Shown piece by piece: positions 7,092-14,343 of a DNA stretch of 17,050 bases. A program made the translations under genes and the position numbers. The notes under the pieces are model-generated. The model ran no database searches, had not been told where the DNA came from, and saw nothing but the letters and a program-made list of their open reading frames with translations. The stretch lies in contig JABHGH010000125.1 in NCBI GenBank assembly GCA_018672145.1, positions 1 through 17,050 on the forward strand. Reading direction: 5' to 3'. Each line of letters begins with the position of its first letter. Positions within the stretch are counted from its first letter, which is position 1. The stretch comes from Flavobacteriaceae bacterium. Its GTDB lineage: Bacteria; Bacteroidota; Bacteroidia; Flavobacteriales; Flavobacteriaceae.

Positions 7092-9370
7092 GAACACTAA
7101 TAGTTATTGGGCTAAACTTGCTACTCGCCAGTTTACCAGCTCAAAATAAGACCATCACTATCGATGATTTATACACAGGCTCTACCTTTTATGAAGAGCG
7201 ACAAAGTCCCATAAAATGGATTCATGGAGGATCGGCTTACGTAACAATCGAAACCAATCAGTATGGCAGACAATTTATCTTTGAAAACCAAAGTGAATAC
7301 GGCAGTAAAACGCTCTTGATTTCTCCAGATCAGTTAACGCCAGAGCATAGCGACAATCCGCTTTTTATCGAGGACTACACCTTTTCAGAGGATGAGACAA
7401 AACTATTGCTATTTACAAATAGTCAACGTGTTTGGCGTGCAAATACAAGAGGAGATTATTGGGTGCTAGACCTGAAAACAAAAGCTCTCAAACAGTTAGG
7501 AGAAAAGTTTCCTCCATCAAGCCTACTCTTTGCAAAGTTTTCGAGCGACAACTCTCAAGTTAGTTATGTTCACGACATGAACATTTATGTCGAAGATTTT
7601 GATAGCGGTGCAGTTGAGCAGCTAACGACTTCTGGTGGTGGTGACATCATCAATGGTACATTTGATTGGGCCTATGAAGAAGAATTTAATTGTCGTGATG
7701 GTTTTCGATGGAATCCAGATGGAAAATCTATTGCCTATTGGAATATTGATGCTTCTAGCATTGGCACATTTTACATGATCAACAACACGGACGACGTGTA
7801 CTCTCGTCCCATTCCGCTTCGCTACCCAAAGGCGGGGGATGACCCTTCGGCAGCCAAAGTAGGTATTGTTGACCTAAAATCGAAAAAAACACATTGGATA
7901 CCATTGCCTGGAGATCATGTACAAAACTATATTCCTGGCATGCAATGGATTGATGAGGAACGCTTGCTTATACAACAAATCAATCGCCATCAAAATCGTT
8001 TACGAATTTATGTTTTTCATGCCCGATCAAAAAAACTAGAAATGGTCTATGAAGAGCATGAAGACACATGGGTTGACATAAAAGTTCCTGACATTACTGC
8101 AAGAGAACGAGGTGAGAACCTAGTGAGACTCATCGATAACAATCGTGCATTTTTACGGATGAATGAAATTGACGGTTGGCGACATGTATATAAAATCGAT
8201 TTTAAGAGTGGTAAAAAGACCTTATTGACTGAGGGTGACTACGACGTTGCATCTATCGTTGTTAACACTAAAGATCACCTTTATTTTCACGCTTCACCAG
8301 AAAACAGCACACAACGTTTTCTCTATAGAGTTCCCCTAGACGGTTCTGGAAAACTAGAGCGTGTCAGCCCTGATAATATGATAGGTATTAATCTGTATAA
8401 AATGTCTCCCGATGGGAAATATGCTCTGCACACCAATAGTGCCACACGCAAGCCATCAACAGTTGATTTGATAAAAATCACTGATCACAGTACTGTAAAA
8501 AATCTGGTTACCAATGAGCATTTTATCTCAAACCTTGCAGAATTAGAGATGCCTGAGGTTTCCTTTACTGAAGTTCAAACTCCATCAGGGCAAAACATTG
8601 ACGTTCGTATTATTAAGCCCACTAACTTTGATCCAAATCAAAAATACCCTGTCCTTTTCCATGTCTATGGTGAGCCTTGGAGTCAGATGGCTACAGATCA
8701 TTTTATTGGGATGTGGAACATCCTTTTGGCACAACAGGGTTATGTCATTGTTGACTTGGACAATCGCGGAACTCCGTGCTTAAAAGGAAGTGAGTGGAGA
8801 AAAAGCATTTACAAAAAAATTGGAGTTCTCAACGTGTTGGATATGGCAGAAGCTACTCAAGAAGTATTAAAGATTGAATATATGGACGCCAACCGTACTG
8901 CGGTTTGGGGTTGGAGCGGAGGCGGAAGCTCTACATTAAATCTGCTTTTCCAATACCCTGATCTCTATGGAACAGGGATTGCCGTGGCACCAGTGTCAGA
9001 CTTCCGTATCTATGACAATATTTATCAGGAAAGATATATGGGGCTACCACAAGAAAACATGGAAGACTATATCGCAGGAGCAGCAACATCACATGCAAAA
9101 AACTTGAAAGGAAACTTGCTCATTGTTCATGGTACTGGAGACGATAACGTTCACTACCAGAGTTTGGAACTTGTTGCCAATGAACTCATTAAACACAACA
9201 AACAGTTTGACATGATGGCCTACCCAAACCGTGCACATGGAATTAGAGAGGGAAAGAATACAAGAAGACATTTGTATACGTTACTCACCAACTATCTCAA
9301 TGAGCATGTGCCAGTAAACGATCACGTCGTGACTAAGGTTCTAAAACACGGAAAGACACCCGAGCAATAA
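7088..9370 (+). CDS. Secreted dipeptidyl peptidase IV-like serine peptidase (family S9B)
   Basis: Enzymes of this family remove dipeptides from protein N-termini, often X-Pro. The 760-residue protein opens with a signal peptide (RTLIVIGLNLLLASLPAQ), so it should be periplasmic or outer-membrane associated. A beta-propeller domain follows, containing DWAYEEEF (193-200), whose paired Glu would hold the substrate N-terminus. The C-terminal alpha/beta hydrolase domain has Ser610 in GWSGGG, Asp685 in HGTGDDNVH and His717 in AHGI. The spacing of 75 and 32 residues closely matches human DPP4 (630, 708, 740), and Tyr527 sits 83 residues before the Ser, like the oxyanion Tyr547. GWSGGG replaces the GWSYGG of animal DPP4. 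The start overlaps the msrA stop, and the last 38 bp overlap the oppositely oriented PAP2 gene. Exact peptide specificity is inferred. Confidence 0.93.
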   Translation: MRTLIVIGLNLLLASLPAQNKTITIDDLYTGSTFYEERQSPIKWIHGGSAYVTIETNQYGRQFIFENQSEYGSKTLLISPDQLTPEHSDNPLFIEDYTFSEDETKLLLFTNSQRVWRANTRGDYWVLDLKTKALKQLGEKFPPSSLLFAKFSSDNSQVSYVHDMNIYVEDFDSGAVEQLTTSGGGDIINGTFDWAYEEEFNCRDGFRWNPDGKSIAYWNIDASSIGTFYMINNTDDVYSRPIPLRYPKAGDDPSAAKVGIVDLKSKKTHWIPLPGDHVQNYIPGMQWIDEERLLIQQINRHQNRLRIYVFHARSKKLEMVYEEHEDTWVDIKVPDITARERGENLVRLIDNNRAFLRMNEIDGWRHVYKIDFKSGKKTLLTEGDYDVASIVVNTKDHLYFHASPENSTQRFLYRVPLDGSGKLERVSPDNMIGINLYKMSPDGKYALHTNSATRKPSTVDLIKITDHSTVKNLVTNEHFISNLAELEMPEVSFTEVQTPSGQNIDVRIIKPTNFDPNQKYPVLFHVYGEPWSQMATDHFIGMWNILLAQQGYVIVDLDNRGTPCLKGSEWRKSIYKKIGVLNVLDMAEATQEVLKIEYMDANRTAVWGWSGGGSSTLNLLFQYPDLYGTGIAVAPVSDFRIYDNIYQERYMGLPQENMEDYIAGAATSHAKNLKGNLLIVHGTGDDNVHYQSLELVANELIKHNKQFDMMAYPNRAHGIREGKNTRRHLYTLLTNYLNEHVPVNDHVVTKVLKHGKTPEQ

Positions 9371-9878
9371 TCCATCCGATCATAATGCCATACACAGCAC
9401 CACAAAAAATGTCCAAGGGGAAATGAACGCCTACATATACTCTGCTATATGCGACCACTGCTGCCCAAAAAAACAACCACTTCATTGCAGGAAATTGTTT
9501 GCGAAAGAAAACTGTAAAAAAAGTAGCTAGGGCAAAAGAATTGGAAGCGTGACCAGAAAAAAAGCCATAGGCTCCACCACAACTCTTTTTGACTAAGCGC
9601 ATCAAGGGGGCAATGTCTTCGTTATGACAAGGACGCAAGCGCTCAAAACCATTCTTAAATAGGTTGGTCACTTGGTCAGTACCCGTAATCAGTAAGGCAA
9701 TGGCCACAAGAAATAAGAACCCTTTTTGCCAACCCAAATGCCGAAAAGAAACAATGAGAAGCACTATATAGAGAGGAATCATGTTGAATTTATTGGTCAT
9801 AAACAACCATAACCAATCCCAATTGGCCGAACCAAGATTGTTTAGCCATAAAAAAAGTTGTTCATCTAGCTGAATCAT
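9333..9878 (-). CDS. PAP2-family membrane phosphatase
   Basis: This 181-residue, strongly hydrophobic protein carries the full three-part PAP2 signature: K75-X6-R82-P83 (KNGFERLRP), the SGH motif at 108-110 (FFSGHAS), and R146-X5-H152-X3-D156 (SRVYVGVHFPLD). These supply the phosphate-binding residues and the catalytic histidines. Five or six hydrophobic segments are visible, including about 34-45, 53-66, 115-125, 134-144 and 157-173. Such enzymes act on lipid phosphates at the outer face of the inner membrane; undecaprenyl pyrophosphate or a phosphatidyl lipid is possible, but the substrate cannot be settled here. The start overlaps the upstream hypothetical gene by 4 bp, and its end overlaps the end of the opposing peptidase gene. 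Confidence 0.93.
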   Translation of the reverse strand: MIQLDEQLFLWLNNLGSANWDWLWLFMTNKFNMIPLYIVLLIVSFRHLGWQKGFLFLVAIALLITGTDQVTNLFKNGFERLRPCHNEDIAPLMRLVKKSCGGAYGFFSGHASNSFALATFFTVFFRKQFPAMKWLFFWAAVVAYSRVYVGVHFPLDIFCGAVYGIMIGWIIARVSFRVLEP

Positions 9879-10102
9879 TGGTAGGAAGAAATTTCTCGAT
9901 CATAAAATTGTGAAGCCTCTTCAATCCAATGTGCCATTTCTTCTGTTGCCGCTTCTTTATCTTCAGCAGCAAACTTCTCCCACCACTCGATTTCATCGTT
10001 TTGAAGGTTGATCACAAAACGAGGGAAACTAGTGTGAATAACAAAAATTGCATCGGGATACTGTGAAGAATCGGCTAATAAAAAATCAGGGAGTTGTTCC
10101 AT
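9875..10102 (-). CDS. Small hypothetical protein, between the MATE and PAP2 genes
   Basis: This 75-residue soluble protein is not assigned to a named family, though it resembles short conserved hypotheticals I associate with Flavobacteriia. The frame remains open upstream to 10249, but I place the start at 10102 (MEQLPDFLLAD): the upstream part lies inside the MATE coding region and reads as a shadow with poor character, whereas the sequence from MEQLP is well formed. It has a probable beta-rich half (IFVIHTSFPRFVINL, residues 19-33) followed by an acidic helical half (EIEWWEKF, EEMAHWIEEASQFYDREI). It has no signal peptide or membrane segment. It overlaps the MATE end by 17 bp and the PAP2 start by 4 bp (ATGA), so the three genes are probably translated from one message. 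Function unknown. Confidence 0.8.
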   Translation of the reverse strand: MEQLPDFLLADSSQYPDAIFVIHTSFPRFVINLQNDEIEWWEKFAAEDKEAATEEMAHWIEEASQFYDREISSYQ

Positions 10103-11465
10103 TGTTACGAATGAGTTTGCTTGTTTGATATCTAAAACGAAGATACAATAACATAGACGATGCGACCAAACCAGAAAGCAGACCAATCCAAACACCAAAT
10201 GCTCCGAGAGGAGTGTAAAGACCAAGGTAAACCATGGTCGTAAAACCAATTAGACCGTAGGACGCAAAACAAATCCAAGTAGGCACAATAACATCTTGCA
10301 GTCCACGAAGTGCGCCGAGGGCAACCACTTGCGCGCCGTCAAAAATCTGAAAAAATGCAGCAACCCAAAAAAGAGAGGAAGCAATCGCAGCAACCTCAAT
10401 AACATCAGCAGCCGTCGAAGATTCAAGATATAGCCATGGAAAAGCATCTTTTGCGACAATAAATACGATGGCAAACACAATGTCAATGAGAAGCGTTAGA
10501 AGAAACACCGAATGAGCGATACGTCGAAGGTCTACATATGCTCCCAACCCTTTTTGATTGCCCACACGAACCATGGCTGCAATACTCAGTCCCATAGCCA
10601 CCATAAAGGTCATTGAGGAGATGTTTAGCGCAATTTGGTTGGCCGCTTGAGCATTTTTGCCTAACATACCACAAACCCAAATCGCTGAAGTGAAAAATGC
10701 AACCTCAAATAGCATCTGTAATGCCGACGGAAAACCTAAATTGAATAGCTTACGCATTTGAGTTTTTGAGTATGCTTCATACAACAATCCTTTTGTGTAA
10801 AAAGAAAGTGTTTTGTGATAACGGATAAGAAGAATAATGACAACGAGCATAACCAAACGAGAAACTAGGGTTCCAACTGCTGCGCCTGTCACACCCCATT
10901 CTGGAAAACCCCATTTGCCAAAAATTAAAACGTAGTTCACTACGACATTCACAATATTGGCAAGTACTGTGGCATACATGGAGTAGCGGGTAAGTGACAT
11001 TCCGTCTGTGAATTGTTTAAATGCCTGAAAAACAACCAGCGGAAAAAGAGAAAGAGAGACCCATTTTAAATAAGGGAAAGCCAGTACTACAACTTCTTTA
11101 GGTTGACCCATAAGGTACATGATGTCTCTTGAAAGAAACACCGCTAGAAACAATAATACGCCCAAAACGGTACACCATAAAATACCATGATAGAAAATCG
11201 ATTTTACTTCTTTTGTACGTTTGGCAGCATCTCCTTCGGCAACCAAAGGCGTAATTGCTGTAGAAAATCCAATGCCTACTGACATCGCAATAAAAATAAA
11301 ACTATTCCCTAACGAAATAGCAGCAAGCTCTGTGGTTCCCAGTTGGCCAACCATTACATTGTCGATAAACTGCACAAAAGTATGCCCCAACATTCCAACA
11401 ATGACTGGATAGGAAAGCTTAAGGTTGTAGGAAAATTCTTTGGTGTAAGAAGCTATAGAAATCAC
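10086..11465 (-). CDS. MATE-family multidrug efflux transporter
   Basis: MATE proteins export cationic drugs or metabolites across the inner membrane in exchange for Na+ or H+. The 459-residue protein has the two-fold repeat and about twelve hydrophobic segments of this family. The first repeat carries FVQFIDNVMVGQLGTTELAA (30-49), a recognisable MATE N-terminal signature, followed by GIGFSTAITPLVAEGDA (64-80). The second begins near residue 240 with LGFPSALQMLFEVAFF and contains QAANQIALNISSM. The start codon is GTG at 11465. The in-frame stretch back to the nearest upstream stop has no ATG, and the next internal Met (residue 25) lies within the first membrane helix, so GTG is the best start. 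It is the first gene of an overlapping three-gene unit. The transported compound is unknown. Confidence 0.95.
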   Translation of the reverse strand: MISIASYTKEFSYNLKLSYPVIVGMLGHTFVQFIDNVMVGQLGTTELAAISLGNSFIFIAMSVGIGFSTAITPLVAEGDAAKRTKEVKSIFYHGILWCTVLGVLLFLAVFLSRDIMYLMGQPKEVVVLAFPYLKWVSLSLFPLVVFQAFKQFTDGMSLTRYSMYATVLANIVNVVVNYVLIFGKWGFPEWGVTGAAVGTLVSRLVMLVVIILLIRYHKTLSFYTKGLLYEAYSKTQMRKLFNLGFPSALQMLFEVAFFTSAIWVCGMLGKNAQAANQIALNISSMTFMVAMGLSIAAMVRVGNQKGLGAYVDLRRIAHSVFLLTLLIDIVFAIVFIVAKDAFPWLYLESSTAADVIEVAAIASSLFWVAAFFQIFDGAQVVALGALRGLQDVIVPTWICFASYGLIGFTTMVYLGLYTPLGAFGVWIGLLSGLVASSMLLYLRFRYQTSKLIRNNGTTP

Positions 11466-11501
11466 GTAGTAAATATAGAAAACATAATTAGTATTATAAG
11501 T

Positions 11502-11523
11502 CTTGTATAAAGCTTAGAACAAG
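11502..11523. promoter_or_regulatory. Interrupted palindrome, possible operator upstream of the MATE gene
   Basis: CTTGT-N3-AAGCTT-N3-ACAAG has exact dyad symmetry about 11512.5, with eight of eleven pairs matching. It lies 37-58 bp upstream of the MATE GTG start, near where an operator for a dimeric regulator could sit. In AT-rich DNA such a dyad can also occur by chance. Confidence 0.25.
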
Positions 11524-11654
11524 TTTATTTTAAAATTTTGATAACGATTATTTACGGAACTAGAATGTGGCTTTTAAGAGAACATGAATTAATAAGACAT
11601 CTTATAAATACAAGTAGCTCTAATCAAAACAGAATGCCTAAGAAAACACATTTT

Positions 11655-11684
11655 TATGAAAAATGAAAAGAGCTCCACCCTCTT
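11655..11684 (-). terminator. Probable terminator after the M28 peptidase gene
   Basis: On the minus strand, AAGAG (11684-11680) pairs with CTCTT (11672-11668) across a 7-base loop and runs into a T-rich tract (TTCATTTTT). It lies about 90 bases past the peptidase stop. The stem is short, so termination may be partial. Confidence 0.4.
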
Positions 11685-11773
11685 ATAATGAAATGGATGT
11701 TTTTGGCAGAAATGTTTATAAATTAATATCGATTACACCAAAACGCTTGTCATATGAAAGAAAAAACGTCTTG

Positions 11774-13180
11774 TTACTGGCTATCGATAGGGGTTCCTCC
11801 AACAAGACCATAGTTGTCGTATAGATAAATGAGAGAGGTCAGGGTTGCAGCACCCAATTCAAGTTCGCGTTTATTGACAGCCTCAAAAGTGTCTGTTGCA
11901 GCGTGATGGTGATCGAAGTACCGTTGGGAATCGGGGCGCAGTCCAGCCAATACATTGGTTTTGGTTTTCAGTGGGCCAACATCTGCTCCACTTCCACCCT
12001 TTTCAAAATAATGAATCAAATATGGTTTAAATAAGTTCTTCCAAGATTTAACTTGCGCAAATTCATGATCAGAAGTGTCAAAGTTAAAACCACGTGGGCT
12101 GAACCCGCCAGCATCTGACTCAAGTGCAAAAATATGAGTCTCGCCTTTGCTTGTAGCAACTTCGGCATATTTACGCCCTCCCCTAAGACCATTTTCTTCA
12201 TTCATAAATAGTACGACACGAAGTGTACGTTTTGGTTTGTAGTCTAACAACTTAAATAGGCGTAACACCTCCATAGACTGCACGCAGCCAGCTCCATCGT
12301 CGTGAGCTCCATCGCCAATATCCCAAGAGTCGAGATGACCACCCACCAGAATAATTTCATCTGGATATTCAGACCCTGTAATCTCACCTATAACATTATA
12401 TGACAAAACGTCTTCATACTGCTTACACTGCTGGCGAAATAAAAATTTGAGCTTAGGAGCAATTTTCAGAAGATTGCTCAATTTCTCGGCTGCGTTGGTG
12501 CTTATTGCAGCAGCAGGGATGCGTTGGCTCACTGGCTGGTCACCATAGCTCATTGCTCCAGTGTGTGGATAGTCGTCCATACGTAAGTTCATGGATCGGA
12601 CAATGACTCCAATTGCACCATAGCGACTTGCTTCACGAGCGCCATCATAACGCTGATTTACACAACCGCCGTAGGCGGAAAAAGTGCTAATTAAATCGGC
12701 TTGCATTGGGCGATTAAAAAACACAATTTTTCCATCAATATTTTCTCGTCCCAAGACAGCGAGTTCCTCAAAATTTTGCACTTCTATCACTTCGGCTTTT
12801 AACCCAACTGAAGGAGTAGCTACCGATCCTCCTAGAGCGGTAATCGGGACGTTGAAAGTCACGCCGGGTTCTGTTTCAATAAGTGCAAACTCTTTAGGAC
12901 CGCGCACCCACTTTGGCACCAAAACGGGTTGCAACCAAACCTTATCTAGTTCTAAATCTTCCAATTCTTCTTTAGCCCATTGGACTGAACGTTCAGCATT
13001 GAGCGAGCCAGAAAGTCTTCCTCCAATTTGGTTGGTCATATAATCGAGCCAATCGTATGCTTTCCCATTGAGCAAAGATGTTTTGTAGATCGATGAAAGC
13101 ATCAAGGAATCAGAGATGTTTTGTGCTGGTAAAATCACACTGCTCAGCACAAAGAAATAAGACATCAAATTTTTGAGCAT
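11774..13180 (-). CDS. Secreted M28-family metallopeptidase (aminopeptidase/carboxypeptidase Q-like)
   Basis: This is a zinc exopeptidase of family M28. I take the start at 13180 (468 residues): it opens directly with a signal peptide (LMSYFFVLSSVILPAQ) and lies 10 bases after the upstream regulator. The longer frame to 13318 would overlap that gene by 128 bp. A PA-like insert domain spans about 120-200. The di-zinc site is visible: His282 in GGHLDSWD, Asp294 in HDDGAG, Glu328-Glu329 in MNEENG (catalytic base and ligand), Asp356 in ESDAGG, and a His within DHHHAATD (423-430). Length and motif order resemble plasma glutamate carboxypeptidase-like (carboxypeptidase Q) proteins common in Bacteroidota. 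It probably acts in the periplasm or outside the cell, releasing amino acids from peptides. Specificity is not determinable. Confidence 0.92.
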   Translation of the reverse strand: MLKNLMSYFFVLSSVILPAQNISDSLMLSSIYKTSLLNGKAYDWLDYMTNQIGGRLSGSLNAERSVQWAKEELEDLELDKVWLQPVLVPKWVRGPKEFALIETEPGVTFNVPITALGGSVATPSVGLKAEVIEVQNFEELAVLGRENIDGKIVFFNRPMQADLISTFSAYGGCVNQRYDGAREASRYGAIGVIVRSMNLRMDDYPHTGAMSYGDQPVSQRIPAAAISTNAAEKLSNLLKIAPKLKFLFRQQCKQYEDVLSYNVIGEITGSEYPDEIILVGGHLDSWDIGDGAHDDGAGCVQSMEVLRLFKLLDYKPKRTLRVVLFMNEENGLRGGRKYAEVATSKGETHIFALESDAGGFSPRGFNFDTSDHEFAQVKSWKNLFKPYLIHYFEKGGSGADVGPLKTKTNVLAGLRPDSQRYFDHHHAATDTFEAVNKRELELGAATLTSLIYLYDNYGLVGGTPIDSQ

Positions 13181-13190
13181 TACTAAGTGT

Positions 13191-14342
13191 TTAGGGTTGA
13201 ACAAAACGATTGACATCTTCAACGGAAATCGTGGAGTCAGACAGAATATGTAAGCGTTCAACAACATTACGTAGTTGGCGCACATTTCCTGACCAGTCCA
13301 ATTGTTGTAATTGGTCAATCACGTCAGGTGAAAATTCTTTAGTGGGTGTTAATTGACCATTAAAAAAGTGAATTAAAAGTGGGATGTCAGATCGGCGATT
13401 GTTTAATGGCGGCACATTGATTTCAATCACGGCAAGTCTATGAAATAAGTCTTCGCGAAATCGTTTTGCATTGATTTCTTCTAACAAATCTTTATTGGTA
13501 GCTGCCACGACTCGTACGTCCACAGAAGTGTCCTTGTCACTTCCCACACGTTGAACTTTATGTTCTTGCAAAGCACGCAGCACTTTAGCTTGCGTTGGAA
13601 GGCTCATGTCACCGATTTCATCTAAGAAAAGAGTTCCACCATGAGCTGTTTCAAACTTTCCTTTTCTCTCTTTATGGGCGGAAGTAAAAGCGCCTTTTAC
13701 ATGGCCAAACAACTCACTTTCGATGAGTTCGGAGGGAATAGCCGCGCAATTGACTTCGACAAAAGGCCCATTTGAGCGACCACTTTGTCTGTGAATTGCG
13801 TTAGCAATCAGTTCTTTTCCACTGCCGTTTGGTCCTTGAATAAGAACGCGAGCTTGCGTGGGTGCCACCTTGGCAATAAGGCTATGAATATGTTGAATCT
13901 CTGATGACTCGCCAATCATTTGTTGGTGGCTGCCATTTGTTTTGATCGTTTTATTTTGCGATACCACAACCGACTTTTTAGGTTGTAGCGCGCTGCGAAC
14001 AGTTGAAAGCAAATGGTTTAAATCGGGTGGTTTTGAAATGTAATCGAAGGCTCCAATACGCATGGCCTTTACTGCAGTGGCAAGATCTCCATGACCAGAA
14101 ATCATAATAACAGGAACATGAGGGGTTTTTGCAACTGCATGATTCAAAACTTCAATGCCATCTTTTTTTGGCATTTTAATGTCGCAAAGGATAAGGTCAA
14201 ATGTGTGTTGATCAATGGAAGTAATGCCCTCTTCCCCGTTTGTAGCTTCTATAAAACGATAATTGCTGTTGTCTTCCAACAATACTTTTTTGAGCACACG
14301 ACGAATACTATCTTCGTCTTCAATAAGTAGAATGATAGCCAT
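13191..14342 (-). CDS. NtrC-like response regulator: receiver plus AAA+ domain, without a DNA-binding domain
   Basis: The 383-residue protein has an N-terminal receiver domain (about 1-120) with acidic pocket Glu8-Asp9, phosphoacceptor Asp54 in LCDIKMP, and Lys104. A linker leads to a sigma-54 activator-type AAA+ domain (about 142-370). Walker A reads GPNGSGKE (170-177) instead of the common GETGTGKE, Walker B is LFLDEIGD (239-245), the arginine-rich segment is RFREDLFHR (294-302), and sensor II is GNVRQLRN (352-359). The loop that contacts sigma-54, normally GAFTGA, is GAFTSA (217-222). The protein ends soon after the AAA+ domain and has no C-terminal Fis-type helix-turn-helix. It starts 1 base after the channel gene stop and ends 10 bases before the peptidase gene. 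No sensor kinase gene is in the window, so its partner is unknown. Confidence 0.93.
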   Translation of the reverse strand: MAIILLIEDEDSIRRVLKKVLLEDNSNYRFIEATNGEEGITSIDQHTFDLILCDIKMPKKDGIEVLNHAVAKTPHVPVIMISGHGDLATAVKAMRIGAFDYISKPPDLNHLLSTVRSALQPKKSVVVSQNKTIKTNGSHQQMIGESSEIQHIHSLIAKVAPTQARVLIQGPNGSGKELIANAIHRQSGRSNGPFVEVNCAAIPSELIESELFGHVKGAFTSAHKERKGKFETAHGGTLFLDEIGDMSLPTQAKVLRALQEHKVQRVGSDKDTSVDVRVVAATNKDLLEEINAKRFREDLFHRLAVIEINVPPLNNRRSDIPLLIHFFNGQLTPTKEFSPDVIDQLQQLDWSGNVRQLRNVVERLHILSDSTISVEDVNRFVQP

Positions 14343-14343
14343 T

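Larger units (their letters stand above)
11466..11773. other. 308-bp non-coding gap between the M28 peptidase and MATE genes
   Basis: This AT-rich stretch lies downstream of the peptidase gene and upstream of the MATE gene, both on the minus strand. I find no convincing coding sequence. It holds a probable terminator hairpin (11655-11684), an interrupted palindrome (11502-11523) and a one-mismatch -7-like octamer on the minus strand (TATGTTTT, 11486-11479) just ahead of the MATE start. A 10-codon plus-strand frame at 11656 is not supported as a gene. Confidence 0.6.

Noticed and set aside
10103..10249. Upstream extension of the 75-residue gene to a 124-residue protein
   Set aside because: The added residues lie inside the MATE coding region, read as a hydrophobic/Cys-rich shadow, and the internal ATG at 10102 gives the operon-like 17-bp overlap.
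11656..11688. Ten-codon plus-strand reading frame in the intergenic gap
   Set aside because: It is too short to support, has no promoter match, and coincides with the terminator hairpin of the opposite strand.
11779..11788. Palindrome CTATCGATAG near the end of the M28 gene
   Set aside because: A 10-bp perfect palindrome without loop inside coding sequence is expected by chance and cannot form a terminator stem.
13181..13318. Upstream extension of the M28 peptidase to 514 residues
   Set aside because: It would overlap the response regulator by 128 bp and bury the signal peptide; the ATG at 13180 puts the signal peptide at the N-terminus.
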